This document shows, one piece after another, positions 28,738 through 39,480 of a stretch of 64,000 nucleotides of DNA. The stretch is from Certhia americana. Lineage: Eukaryota > Chordata > Aves > Passeriformes > Certhiidae. The first letter of the stretch is position 1; each line of letters begins with the position of its first letter. Made by a program: the position numbers and the translations under genes. The stretch covers positions 40,866,902-40,930,901 of the forward strand of contig CM031878.1 in assembly GCA_018697195.1 (NCBI GenBank), written 5' to 3'. A model generated the notes under the pieces. It had not been told where the DNA came from and made no database searches. It saw nothing but the letters and a program-made list of their open reading frames with translations.

Positions 28738-29608
28738 TATACCCTCAGCAAATCTGCAGATGCAGATGCACATGAGTGGTGCAGTCACACTTGAAAGACA
28801 GAATACCATCCAGAGGGATCTGGATAAGCTTGAGAAATGGGCCTGAGTGAATCTCATGAACTTTAACAAGACAAAGTGGAAAGTGCTGAACCTGAGCTGG
28901 GGCAAACCCTGGTATGAGCACAGGCTGGGGATGAACAGCTGGAGAACAGCCCTGTGAGAAGGCCTTGAGGGTGCTGGGGGGTGAGAGGCTGGACATGACC
29001 CAGCCATGGGCACTCCCAGCCCAGAAACACAAACATGTCCTGGGCTGCATCCAGAGCAGTGTGGGCAGCAGGGGAGGGAGGGGATTCTGCCCCTCTGCTC
29101 TGCTCTGGTGAAAACCCACCTGGAACCCTGCATCCAGCTCTGGGGTCCCAGCACAGGAAGGACATGGAAGTGTTGGAGTGAGTCCAGAGGAGGCCACCAA
29201 GTTGATTACAGGGCTGGAGCACCTCCCCTATGAGGAATGGCTGAAAGAGTTGTGATTGTTCAGCCTGGAGAGGAGAAGTTTTTGGGATGATAAAATTACA
29301 GCCTTCCAATTTCTGAAGGGAGACTAAAAGAAACATGGAGAGGGACTTTTTGCAAGAGGATATAGTGACAGGATAAAGAGGAATGGCCTTAAGTTGAAGG
29401 ACGTTTTCAGTTAGATATTAGGAAAAAGATTGTGAGGGTGGTGAGGAGCTGGAATAGATTTCCCAGAGAAGCTGCAGATGGTCCATCCTGGGAAGTGTTC
29501 AAGGTCAGATTGGATGGTGTCCTGAGCGACCTGGTCCCTCAGCAGGGGAATTGGAACCTAGATGACCTTTAAGTCCCTTTCAATCTAGACTGTTCTATGT
29601 TTCTATGA
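28738..29608 (+). mobile_element. CR1 LINE, ORF2 end plus 3' region
   Basis: The element starts within ORF2 ('accctcagcaaatctgcagatg', 'gtggtgcagtcacac', 'gagggatctggataagcttgagaaatgggcc') and runs through the ORF2 C-terminus and 3' untranslated region to the CR1 terminus 'gactgttctatgtttctatga'. It is 5'-truncated. Stops and frame shifts break the coding part, so it makes no protein. The block at 28953-29208 is about 97% identical to 45016-45270 in the other long CR1 here, while the flanking parts are much less alike. Open frames of up to 157 codons on the opposite strand (28693-29336) are antisense shadows. Confidence 0.93.
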
Positions 29609-32205
29609 AAATGTGGAAAAAAAAAAAGTTACTGTGGAGTGAAAAGTTCTGAATGAGTAATTCATAATTAAAAAGCTTTCCTTAAATCTGTTGAAAGTGT
29701 AACAGCAAATTTTGAGTAATTTCAAAAATTAAGAGATTTCTTTTCTCTCAGCAGTTGCTGTTCATATGTCTTGTGCTCTAATTTCTCCCATGAACTGGAT
29801 TGTCTGTAAAGCCTGCATTTCCCCAGGCACCAAGAAGCCTTCTCTCCCACTGTGGTTGATGTTTATGAATGTTTTTGGTTTTCTTGAAACTGCATTTTCT
29901 CTTGAAAATAGAATTCCCGTCTATGTCTACTAGTCATCCCCTCAGGCACTTTCAGAGTTTTTACCCACAGCCTCTTTTTCACCATTCTCTCTCCCTGTCT
30001 CTTATCTTGTGCGATGTTTTTTTTTTCAGGCTGTCACTTGCTAAACCCCAACAGTCATGTATCTACTGTCTTGAAGGAGAAAATCACATCTCCCTCCTGC
30101 TGATGTTATTGGGTGCTGCATTGTTATACATTACCTACTTTCAGTGTTCCACTAGCACTAATAAGTCTAAATACTTACACCTGCCTCTCTGAATTCAGAA
30201 AAAAAATGCAATGGGTGTCTTTGAGGACTGAAGGTGCATATATTAGTCATATAAACTAACTTTGAGTCTCCCATTCCCTTGAATCTTTCTACTTCTGCTT
30301 GATTTTCTTCCCCATTTACATCTGGTTTCCACTGGTAATACTTTAGGGGACTGTAAAAAGAGGCTGGGCATGCACCCAAGCACACATCCAGTTCTCCAGT
30401 AGTCCCTCACAGCCTGAAAACCCACAAGGCCAGTTTGGATTTCTGCTCAGAGCCTGAATAAGGCAGCTTTGGTCAGGGACAGGGTGATGGAGCTATAGCT
30501 TTCTGTCCCTGAGCAGCTGAGCGGGTTTAGTGTGCTACAGGCACCCAGTCACACTTAACCTCTGTCCCTGCCATCTCTGAACTCTTCAGCTCTGAGCATT
30601 GCCACAGCCTCATGCAAAGTTAGTCTCTCAGTTGGACATGCAGAGGTGAGCTGGAAGGCCCAAGGGCATGTCCCTATAAAATCTGGGGTGGCAGGGACTA
30701 TTATGGACAGTCCAAAATCAGGTTTGCCTGAAAATGACAAAAATGTTTGTGGTCTTTGGCTCTGTATGTCACCTGCCAGCTGGCAAATCTTCACTGCAAG
30801 GTATTAATTTCACTGCTTAGGCTGGGATGTAGGACTTTCTTTCCCTCCTGGTGTGCTGGCTTTGCTGGCAGCCAGGGATTGTTCCACCCAATGGGATCCC
30901 ATTGTAGTTTTCAGATGATGCCTGTGTCACCCAACACAGTATCAGATTGGGAAACCCCATTTGATAGTATTCTCTGCAATCACATCTGTTTGTGACATGT
31001 TGATAAACTGACTGTTTCTGCTTCTGTTACTTATCTGACATGTTTAGAACTGCCAGATTTCTTGTTTCATCTCCTTTTTCAGATCTCAGAAGTATATGGA
31101 AACCATTTCACTATGTCTTTGGAATTCTCACAGCTGCTTCTAATTACTCATTGTTTTCCTAAAATTTATTTTTCAGATTGTGTTTTATTTCATTGTATGA
31201 TTTTTGCACCAAATTCACAACTTAATTAACACTTCCACCCTGAAATATTTTGAAATAGATTGCTTTCTAGGTTTTGTTGCACTAATATTGTATGTCTAGT
31301 CTCCTGCAAAACCTAGTATGAATTCCAAGACATGTTCATCCTGCTATTAACTGGAAATATTTCTATGTCCTATGTATAAATTGAACATTCTCATTAGTTC
31401 ACATCCTGATCACAGGTGGGAAAAATCGCCCTATTTTTCTCCTCCATTTACTTTGCATTACGTAGAAACCTGTAAATAAAATAAATAAAACCTGTAGCAG
31501 GCAGCTGTGTTCTCACCTCTATCTGTCTGGGGTCATTGCTTTTTTTCACTCTGCTAATTAATGTAATTAATTATAGAGTAATTTTTAAATGATACATCAA
31601 ATACTGCATCTGCCCTAATTCTTGAATCTCCAATGGCTTTGTCTTTACTTTGCTGATACCAAAAGTTGCTGTGCAGGCCAAGTAGATATTTAATGTCCAT
31701 AGTCTTCACTGTGTGCATAATCCCTTATAACACTTTACCAACATCTGTGTGCAATCTAATTATGGTGTGTGAGCTCCTGGAACTATTACTGGCAGGCTTT
31801 TCCACAAGAGCCTTTGGAGAGCCAGGTGGCCAAATGAATACATCATGGTGTGGGCACTTTTGTTTGAAATGCAAGTTCATTTGATATACCGTATGTTCTG
31901 CAGAACTGGGTAATTTCTTTCCTTCTGCAGCTGTTGCTTACTTATCCACCAGCATCAGCTGCATTTCCACCAGCATTAGCTGCATCCTCGGGCCCCTCTG
32001 AGAGCTCTGTCGTTTCTTGGGGTACTTCTTAAGCCAGTACTTGGGGCTGCTGTTTTTCTGGACAATGGCTTTACCCTTTTCTGGGCACATGCTGCTGGTC
32101 ATCTCCTGCTTCACTCCAACTTCTAGTTTCATGGTGTTTCATCAAAGAAAAGGATCTAGAATGAAGATGACCAAGAAAATTTAGATCAAAAATATGAATG
32201 AATTT
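29609..32205. other. Unique DNA with one possible coding relic
   Basis: No clear gene is seen. The 107-codon plus frame at 29869-30192 was not recognised. A minus-strand 64-codon frame at 31938-32132 is listed separately. A perfect 16-bp palindrome, CAATGGGATCCCATTG, sits at 30889-30904, which is about what chance gives in this length. Confidence 0.5.
31938..32132 (-). other. Unrecognised 64-codon frame, possible coding relic
   Basis: This small minus-strand frame is basic and Lys/Ser-rich in the middle (KYWLKKYPKKRQSS) and ends in two copies of a 7-residue unit (MQLMLVE/MQLMLVD). The latter come from a 21-bp tandem duplication at 31946-31966 and 31967-31987. The composition is more protein-like than most short frames here, but I recognise no family, and there is no poly(A) tail or splice context to show that it is a processed copy. 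It may be noncoding. Confidence 0.2.
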
Positions 32206-32255
32206 TAGAATATCCTGATTTGGAAGGAATCCAAAAGGATCATCGAGTTGGGATC
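32206..32255 (-). mobile_element. CR1-type 3' end fragment
   Basis: TAGAATATCCTGATTTGGAAGG followed by 'ccaaaaggatcatcgagt' is the complement of a CR1 3' tail ('gatgatccttgtgggtcccttcc'). The same tail is used by tRNA-headed avian SINEs, but no tRNA-like head is seen here, so a short CR1 fragment is the simpler reading. Confidence 0.7.
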
Positions 32256-33472
32256 CTATGCTCTTGCTTAGTCATTGTTCAATTGAAATACATTTTGCAA
32301 ACTGTTTGGCCAAATAATATTTCTTTAGAGGGGGAAAATACAAACACTCAGTAAATGGTTTTATGGTCTCAGCAAGCTCTGAGCAAAGGCTGAGCAACAA
32401 AAGTCTCTCTTTTCCTGCTTCAGATCTTCTTGAAATACTGTGTCGAATCCTTTCAGATGTAGATAATCTGTAGTTAAAACATTTTTTAACAGTGAAAGAA
32501 AGAAAAAAGTAATTGTCAAAGCAGGCCAGTATTTCAAGTGTTCATATTCTGCCTCAATCTGCAGAAACGGGTGCAGATCTGTCTGTAACCTCCATGTTTG
32601 TCTGACAGTGGCACATGCAATGAACAGATGTTATCTTCTATTGAGGACGTATACTTTAAGGGGTAGATTTTAAACAATGGTCTCTTTTTTTCAGCTGCAA
32701 ATGTGGGTATCAGGAATTGTAGAAATTTGACAAGCACAAGACATTTAAGTATGTTATTTTCCCTGCAGGCAAAGTACTCAGACACTTAAATTATAGGAAT
32801 TACTTCATAATTATTTGTGGATGCAGTAGTGAATATGTAATGCCTGATGAAAACCAAGATTCTGAGGCTTTATTTTGACTACGTTTGCTCATGGAAGGTT
32901 CCCTCTTATTTTTACTAATCCCATGTTATCACTGGTAACTAGAGTCCTGGTAAATATACTGAAAAATAAGCATTATGTAAGCCCTGGCATTAAGCATCTG
33001 ACAAACTTGAACCTACACCTTGCCCTTGTCTTGCAGGAAAACTCAATTATTCTTGAGTTTTGGTCAGTCAGCTGTATTTGTCCCTCAGGAATGATATCCA
33101 CAGAAGGAGTGGGGACCACATCATGTGAATTAACAGAATTGTGTGTAGCTCAGATATGATACCTGCATGGAGTTCCATGGACTTTTCCAAAAATCTCCTG
33201 GGGTGATTGAAGGACACTGCTTCAGCTGTATTCTTCTTCCTCATATTTGTAAATTTTCTACAGCTAAAACCACCTTAAATTCATGTATTCAAACCCACAG
33301 TTGTATTCAGGTCTTTGTTAATTAATTGTCCTTACTGTGTACTAACTTGGCTGTCTTCCTTCACTGCTTTCCTGGTACCTTATCATTGTTAAAGGTAAAA
33401 TGCCCATACAGAGTTGTATGGAATTCATACCAGAAAAAACCCAAACAAAGTAGTTGATTTATTCCATAGAGG
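32256..33472. other. Unique AT-rich DNA, no gene seen
   Basis: No gene or repeat was recognised. The longest frame is 94 codons (32875-33159 plus) without a known domain. Confidence 0.55.
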
Positions 33473-33690
33473 AATCACAGAATCATAGAATTGTCTGGAA
33501 GGGACATTAAAGATCACACCATTTCAATTCCCCTGCCATTGACAAGGGCACCTTCCACAAGATCAGGTTACACAAAGCCCCATCCAACCTGGTCTTGCAC
33601 ACTTCCAGGGATGGGACATCCACAACTTCTCTGTACAATCTGTTCCAGTGCTTCATCACCCTCACAGTGAAAAATTTCTTCCTAAATGAG
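33473..33690 (-). mobile_element. CR1 LINE, 3' fragment
   Basis: The plus strand opens with AATCACAGAATCATAGAATTG, the complement of the CR1 3' terminus, followed by complements of the usual 3' region ('cttccacaagatcaggtt', 'cttccagggatgggacatcc', 'cagtgaaaaatttcttcctaa'). The copy is 5'-truncated and on the minus strand. Confidence 0.93.
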
Positions 33691-36156
33691 AAACGAAGTG
33701 ATGTTACTGGCTACTCATCCTACAACACAGCAAGGTGTCACAGCATGGCATTTGCAATGCAAGTGGATAGACACTTACTGAGAGTGTTGTGGTACTGCTT
33801 GTTATACGAATACCAAGAGAAACCACCAGTTCGGTCCTCTGTGAGTTTGCCTTTCTCTGAGGCATTTGTGGTTGCATTGGTGTTCAGTAGGTATTGCTGA
33901 CTCCTTGGCAGGTGGTCCTTTTAAGAACAGGGCTGATATTTTTTCCTAGTAAATGGGATTCATCCTCCAGGTGAATGACGACATTTTGCCCCCACAGATA
34001 TCAATGCATAACCTCTACCAATAGATAATCACCTTCCAGTGTGTTGGATAACCTGTGTGCTCTATGTACTCCAAGATTTATCATTCTATTTGAAAAGAGA
34101 AAGCAGGAGGGTTGTGAAAGAGTTTTCTGTTCTCCTTGCCTCACCTCACTCATTCCATCCTCTTTAAACTGCATGTAATTTTCTGTCACTGACTAGTTCA
34201 TCCTAAGGATTTGCAAAAGATATATTCTCTGTTGACTAGGAGAGATTGATGTGGTTATAAACAACCTCTGGGGATCTGTTAGTACAGTTAGTTCAATCAG
34301 TACTACCAAGATCAACAGGTGGAAAGAATAAACTCAAGGAAGGTGATGTTTAGTGTAGGTGTTAAAATAGTCTCATCTCTAGTGACTCTTGGGTAGTCAT
34401 GTGAAAATTTCATACTCCTGAAGGTAGAAATAAACACATTAAATAAAACTAACTTTTAATGAATGCAATGTTTGAGTTTGTGATCTCAGTGATATAGCTC
34501 AGTGGATACTGACACACTATAAATTAAAATAAAGAATCTGAAGAATTCACAACAGGTGAAATAAGACTGCACTGATAAGCTACAGCTGTTATAAGAAGAG
34601 TAATGACCCAAAAGATGCAGCTTGGTTTTTTCATTGCTAAATATGGTCAGTGCTTTGTTTTGTCAGGATTGCACTGTTGCCCAGCTTTAACCACCTTTGA
34701 TGCGAAATAGTAGTATGAACATTCCAACAAATAAACATTCATTGGACTGCATGTCATAAATCAGTCTTTGCATCCATTTTCCTGCCAACCTCCCTCTTGG
34801 GTAGGATGTTTTATGCACAGGGTGCAGTGAGCTGTGTAACAAACTTTGTGTGGTACCCTGGAACTTGAGGGGACATGGTGAGGGCTGGGAGTAATGGGAA
34901 TGCAGCTGCAGAGATGAAAGGGGCTCTGCAGCAATTCAGCAATTCAGCATCCTTCCTGTCCTGTCCTGAAGAAGATGTCCAACATACATGGGAATGAGGA
35001 GTGGACTATTCAGTGGAGTGACTAGATCCTATTTTTCTTGACTCTCCTAGGAATTCTATCCTTTTAATTGTGCCAGTGTTAAGGTTTTTTCTTTTGCTTC
35101 TAACCATTTTCTGCTGTGTTCATAGAACAAAGGCAGTACGGAATGAGAATAGTAATAAAGTAAAGGTATAATTTTATTTTTTCTTTAAAGAAACCTGATG
35201 TATCTGTGAATTTTGATTCTTCACTTGGTGTGTTTCAGGTCATGTTACTGTTGCTCAGGTTACAGCACTTTTGTATTAGACAAGCCAAATAATACCTTGT
35301 CTTTTTCTTGTTAAATATTTTGAGAAGAAATACTTTGTTTTATAAGGAAGGTGAAGCTTAACTGACAGCTAGTAGCATTAACAGTGCAATGTATCTGGGC
35401 ATAAAGTGCTGCTTCAGTTTAACTAGTTGCTGTAACAAACTTTTGTTCATAGAAAGCAATCCTGTATTACTGTGCAATTACACTCAGAAGCTTGTCTGGA
35501 TTTTGAAGTTACATTATTGTCAGACAAGGGTCTTAATGATGTTCAGAATAAGAATTACTCAAAGCCTATAAAAGAGCTGTCTAGGAGCCTTTTTGATTTC
35601 CAGTATTTGCTACGGCAGCTTTCTGGAAACTGCTGTTATCCTGCATCTAACAGCTTCTACCACTTGATTTCACCAGGTTTACACACCCAAGACAGCATGC
35701 ACACCACACATACCAATAGTGTAACAGGTACAGAAAGAGGAAGTATAGGTGCCACAGTAAGTCTTAAATTGCAAAAGAGACCACTTTATGATAAAAACAC
35801 TTTGCACGTAAAACAGTAAAACGTGCACCAGATTTTTTTCCAGGGAACAGTGTAATTCGTAAATAATGAGTAGAAGAAAACTTAGATGAATGTGGTATGT
35901 GCCTTTGTCACCTACCTGTGTGCACATCTGTGTCAACTGCAAAGCAAGCCCAGCTGATGTGTAGAGCAGGACAGGGCTCTGTCTCCATCCACTCCTTGCT
36001 GCACTGCAGCACACCTTACATAGATATGCCTGTCTCACCTCATGCTCCCTCTCACCCTGCTTCTCACACATCTATGTGGCACATTATAGAGCTTATCCTG
36101 GTTCTGAACTTAGGTGAAAGGAAGCTACTTCCTGAAATAGAAGACTGCAGCAATTG
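33691..36156. other. Unique AT-rich DNA, no gene seen
   Basis: No gene is recognised. Overlapping frames of 115 codons (35472-35819 plus) and 130 codons (35679-36071 minus) lie on opposite strands and neither has a known domain. A small AATTCAGC duplication occurs at about 34931-34948. Confidence 0.55.
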
Positions 36157-36537
36157 AAGATGGTAAAGGATGTAGAGAGGAAGCCTTATGAGGAGTGGCT
36201 GAGACCATTTCACTTCTTTAGTCTGGAAAGAGGAGATAGTGGGGAGACTTCATTGCAGTCTTCAACTTCCTCTCAATGAGAAGAAGAGGGGCAAGCACTG
36301 ATCTCCTTCTCTGGTGACCAAGACAGGACCTGAGGGAATGGCATGAAGCTGTGTCAGGAGAGCTTTCAGCTGGTTATGAGAAAAAGGTTCTCTGCTCAGA
36401 GGGTGATTGGGCACTGGAACAGGCTCCCTAGGGAAGTGGTGACAGTGCCAGCCTGACAGAGTTCAGTAAGTGCTTAGACATTCATCTCAGGCACATTCCT
36501 GGGGTGTCCTGCACAGGGCTAGGGGTTGGGCTTTGCA
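36157..36537 (+). mobile_element. CR1 LINE, left part, split by a SINE
   Basis: The sequence follows a CR1 3' region: 'ccttatgaggagtggctgaga', 'ttagtctggaaagaggaga', 'gggtgattgggcactggaacaggctcccta', 'cctggggtgtcctgcacaggg'. It stops after GGGCTTTGCAGAT and resumes at about 36669 with the last bases of a CR1 tail. The gap between the two halves is filled by a minus-strand SINE. Confidence 0.87.
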
Positions 36538-36668
36538 GATCACAAAATATTCTAAACTGGAAGGGACTCACAAGGATCATCAGGTCCAGATGAAATGAAT
36601 GGCCCATACATAGATCAAACCCACAACATTGATGTTATTAGCACTATAACCAACTAAACTAATCTCAG
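36538..36668 (-). mobile_element. tRNA-Ile-headed, CR1-tailed SINE (TguSINE1-like)
   Basis: Read on the minus strand, this element has a tRNA-derived head and a CR1-type tail. The head contains a box A-like stretch (complement of 36647-36662, TTAGTTTAGTTGGTTA) and a box B-like GGTTTGATC (complement of 36613-36621), in the arrangement of an isoleucine tRNA. The tail (complement of 36541-36598) carries 'gatgatccttgtgagtcccttcc', the CR1 3' end used by LINE machinery for mobilisation. This head-tail combination is that of the zebra finch TguSINE1 family. CpG-prone positions of both boxes have decayed, so it is unlikely to be transcribed by RNA polymerase III. It interrupts a CR1 and is therefore younger than that CR1. 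Confidence 0.85.
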
Positions 36669-36713
36669 GGTCACTTCAATGTTCCTTGTCAGTCCCTTCC
36701 AGTTCAGGATACA
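36669..36713 (+). mobile_element. CR1 LINE, right terminal part
   Basis: 'gttccttgtcagtcccttccagttcaggatac' matches the terminal part of a plus-strand CR1 and continues the copy that was interrupted at 36537. The final octamer repeat is missing or decayed. Confidence 0.7.
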
Positions 36714-36993
36714 CTAGTGGTCCTGCACACAGATTGTGAGGGGGCTGGGGAAGGAAGTCATCTGGACCCCTGCAAGGTTTTGGGTATGAACACATACATT
36801 TGGGAAACATTAGAGGATTCTTATGTGGAACCACTTGTACATTCCTGTGTGTATGTTTGGTCATGTCTGAGAGAGTCAAGCACAGTTAAAAGAGATACAA
36901 CAAAAGTCCACACAGAAAGAGAAGAGAGTCAGTAAAAGCTGAAAGATTTGGGTGTGATACCAGACAGAAAACCACTTGAGACTGTGTAAGAAC

Positions 36994-36999
36994 ACTAGT
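36994..36999. repeat. Target site duplication ACTAGT (left)
   Basis: ACTAGT directly precedes the 5' LTR and is repeated exactly at 39481-39486 directly after the 3' LTR. A 6-bp duplication is what alpharetroviral integrase produces. Confidence 0.92.
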
Positions 37000-37267
37000 T
37001 GTAGCGATACAGTTTTTGAGAGAGGTGATTGAGAATGGGGCTGCAGCTGAGCCTCATCCCTAATGGGCTACAACAGTGTAGGGCAGGTGAGCAGCGTTAA
37101 AGGTAAAGAGACAGGGAATGCTGAGGGGTATGGACCAATCACAGAAGGGTGGAGAGGGCACACATAGGTAATGCATGTAGGATGAATTGTATAGAAGGTT
37201 GTACAGAACAATAACAAGTCAGTGGTATTTGGAACCGTTCATGAGGTCAGTCGTACACCCTTCTTCA
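37000..37267 (+). repeat. 5' LTR of the endogenous retrovirus
   Basis: This 268-bp LTR aligns to 39245-39480 over its whole length. It keeps a CCAAT box at 37135-37139 within about 25 bases absent from the 3' LTR. Its TATA position is decayed to TTGTATAG near 37189. No canonical AATAAA is present. Confidence 0.92.
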
Positions 37268-37269
37268 TC

Positions 37270-37287
37270 TGGTCACCCCATTGTGAT
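37270..37287 (+). promoter_or_regulatory. Retroviral primer-binding site, tRNA-Trp-like
   Basis: TGGTCACCCCATTGTGAT begins two bases after the 5' LTR, starts with the expected TGG (pairing with tRNA CCA end), and matches 14 of 18 positions of the tRNA-Trp primer site used by avian leukosis/sarcoma viruses. The four differences are at positions 5 and 11-13. Confidence 0.85.
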
Positions 37288-37712
37288 GTGAGAACAGAGT
37301 CAGGTAGAGAAAAGCCTGTAGAATGAAGCCGGGCTGAGCATGGAATTGAAGAACAAAGCAGGTGGACCAAGAGCCTGCATTTCCAGATGGCTACTAGATA
37401 GATACACCACCCCCTGGCGAGTGCTTGAGAGCTTAGGAATGGGGGCTCAGATACTGTCAGAAGAAGAGTCCACACTGGACATCCTGCTGTGCATATTGCA
37501 AAGAAAAGGCATTAAATGTGCAAAGTGGGTGCTATGTGCCTTGCTTATTTGATGTAAGGAAAATGGTATTAAGGTGGATGCACAGACCGCCTTTTTTTGT
37601 TGAGCCTTGGGAGGAGGCAGGCTACATGCTGTGGGAGCTGTCTACAACAGGAGATGAGGTAGCTGCAGGGTCACTTACCACATGGTGCTTGGTTCAGGAC
37701 TCATTGCTGTGA

Positions 37713-38436
37713 ATGCATGCTGAGACAGACACAGTAGCTGCTGCTGCCACTCCCTTGGTCCCACTTGCTACCGCTGCCCCGGCAGTCGGCTCCCCTGCTG
37801 CAGCCATGTCCCCTTTGCCTCCTGCTCTCTCTATGACTGTATGCAGAATGCAAGCAAACCTTGTTGCTGCTGCAGAATCCTACGCTGGTAGACATGATTG
37901 AGGCTTACAGCAAGGTTGGGATGACACAATACCAGATTAAGCAGCTCACGATGCAAGTTGCTGCAGTTGCATGTATTTCCAAAAGCTGCCATCAATATGG
38001 GCAGATGGGGCATGTCAAGAAAACCTGCCCCAACGGGTCTGGCAGTTTTCCAGTACTGGGGAACAGCAGGTAATGCCCTGTCGGGCCATGTGTACGCTTC
38101 GGCAGACCAGGACACTATGCCAAACAGTGCTATTCTAACTTCAATAGCAAGGGACAAGTGCTGCCACCCAGAGAGACACCAGGGGCTGGGAATACATCCA
38201 GCTACCCCTTCCAGGCTTGTATGGAACGCTCAGTGTCAGAACCAAGGGAAGTGCTGGAGTGGATGACATCACTCCTGTCTTGGTCTCCATACGAAACACC
38301 AAGATCTCAGTTTAAAGGTGAGACATTAGAAAAACAAGAACAGACTCAGGTTGCCCAAAATCAAGTGCTTGAAGCCAAATCAGAAAAGAGCAACAGCTTA
38401 GTTCTGGAATTGGTAGCATGGATGCAGAAATATTGA
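37713..38436 (+). pseudogene. gag: gag remnant with two damaged zinc knuckles
   Basis: Gag is the structural polyprotein of retroviruses. What remains is a Pro/Ala-rich stretch in one frame (37713-37901), then a second frame (37861-38436) with a short segment like the capsid C-terminus and two nucleocapsid CCHC zinc-knuckle positions. Breaks are: an in-frame TGA just upstream (37710-37712), a frame change at 37861-37901, and an in-frame TAA at 38071-38073 between the knuckles. Both knuckles keep the first Cys, the Gly, the His and the last Cys, but the second Cys is replaced (Tyr in the first, Phe in the second). Most of capsid is absent. Frames further upstream (37340-37712) may be matrix-like leader-proximal sequence but were not recognised. 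The frame after the second knuckle runs about 90 codons with no known domain. No functional Gag can be made. Confidence 0.85.
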
Positions 38437-39223
38437 GTGCTGAATAATTGGTACAATGTGCTTCTTTCTTAGTAAAACCTATGTGTTGTATTTAAACATG
38501 TCTCTCTACCTGTTAGTCCTATGTGAAATATGTGACTATGTCATAATGTCCATTTACCTAAAAGTGTCTTTTATAAACATGCAGCAATTTTAGAATTTAA
38601 AAAGAAAGGGTAAGTTGGAAGAATATGGATAGAGATAGCGCTGGAGGCAGTCTTGCTTCTGGTAAATTGCAGCTCTGCCAATTACCAAGGAGTCGAAACA
38701 GTCTTGCCCTCACAACTATGGATGGATTTTATGAAAACAAGTATGAAACTGCATAAGGGAAAACATTGAAAAGAACAAGACAAGAAAGATAGAAGTAGCA
38801 AGCAGAGACATTATTTCGGTAGATAGAAGAACTGAAATTACAGGAGACAAAAGCAACAAAAACTGAAAAAGGAACAGAAAATTTCCTAAAGCAGCAGTGA
38901 GAGCTAAAGATAGAGCAGTTCAATTATTCAATACAATGAGTTTATATTTTCTGGTAAAACATATATGTTGTGTTTGTGAATTACAGCTATTAATCTACGG
39001 TATATTGTTAATCTACCATAGGCCAATGTATAAAAGTTAATTCCATAGGTATAAGTATAAAAACTTTGATAATATGTGATACAGGATATGAGAATAAATC
39101 AAGGTCAGTACAGAGATACATACCAGAGCTAGTGGAATCTACATAAAAAAAAAATACTAGCACCATGTTTACTGTTTCTTCTGCAAGGGCCCTGTAAAAG
39201 TATACTGGACATGGCATTAATCT
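38437..39223 (+). other. Unassigned internal part of the retroviral element
   Basis: This AT-rich part between the gag remnant and the polypurine tract has no open frame on the plus strand of note and no recognisable protease, polymerase, integrase or envelope motif. It may be acquired host DNA or decayed viral noncoding sequence. Confidence 0.5.
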
Positions 39224-39243
39224 AAAAAGAAAAAAAGAGGGAA
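39224..39243 (+). promoter_or_regulatory. Polypurine tract
   Basis: A 20-base uninterrupted purine run (A5-G-A7-GAGGGAA) ends one base before the 3' LTR. This is the normal plus-strand primer site of retroviruses. Confidence 0.88.
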
Positions 39244-39244
39244 T

Positions 39245-39480
39245 TGTAGGCACAGAGTTTGTGGTGATTGGGAATGGGGCAGCAGCTGAGCCTCATCCTT
39301 AATGGGCTACAACTGTGTAGGACAGGTGAGCAGTGTTAAAGGTAAAGAGACAGGGAAAGATGAGGGTCGAGAGGGCACACAGGTGTAATGTGCACAGGAT
39401 GCATGGTATAAAAGTTGTACAGAAGAACAAGCCAGTAATGCTTGGAACCATTCATGAAGTCAGTTGTATATGTTCCTTCA
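39245..39480 (+). repeat. 3' LTR of the endogenous retrovirus
   Basis: This 236-bp LTR starts TGTAGG and ends CCTTCA and is followed by ACTAGT at 39481-39486. It keeps a TATAAAAG box at 39407-39414 that is lost in the 5' LTR, but lacks about 25 bases around the CCAAT box. Confidence 0.92.

Larger units (their letters stand above)
37000..39480 (+). mobile_element. Non-autonomous endogenous retrovirus, alpharetrovirus-like
   Basis: The 2,481-bp element has all cis-acting parts in order: 5' LTR (37000-37267), primer-binding site (37270-37287), leader, gag remnant, polypurine tract (39224-39243) and 3' LTR (39245-39480), inside a perfect ACTAGT duplication. LTRs start TGTAG and end CTTCA, the same ends as avian leukosis/sarcoma virus LTRs; with the tRNA-Trp-like PBS and 6-bp duplication this points to an alpharetrovirus-like lineage. 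No pol or env sequence was recognised in the 0.8 kb between the gag remnant and the 3' LTR. The layout resembles chicken non-autonomous elements that keep only part of gag. By eye the two LTRs differ at more than 10% of aligned positions plus indels, so the insertion is old. Element parts are listed separately. Confidence 0.92.

Noticed and set aside
28693..29336. Three overlapping minus frames of 151-157 codons
   Set aside because: They are antisense to a plus-strand CR1, and the same peptides recur at 44850-45391 antisense to another CR1.
30889..30904. Perfect 16-bp palindrome CAATGGGATCCCATTG
   Set aside because: About one such palindrome is expected by chance in a window of this size, and nothing around it suggests function.
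38700..39253. Possible env or pol in the 3' half of the retroviral element
   Set aside because: No catalytic, transmembrane or integrase motif could be read in any frame; only short minus-strand frames are present.
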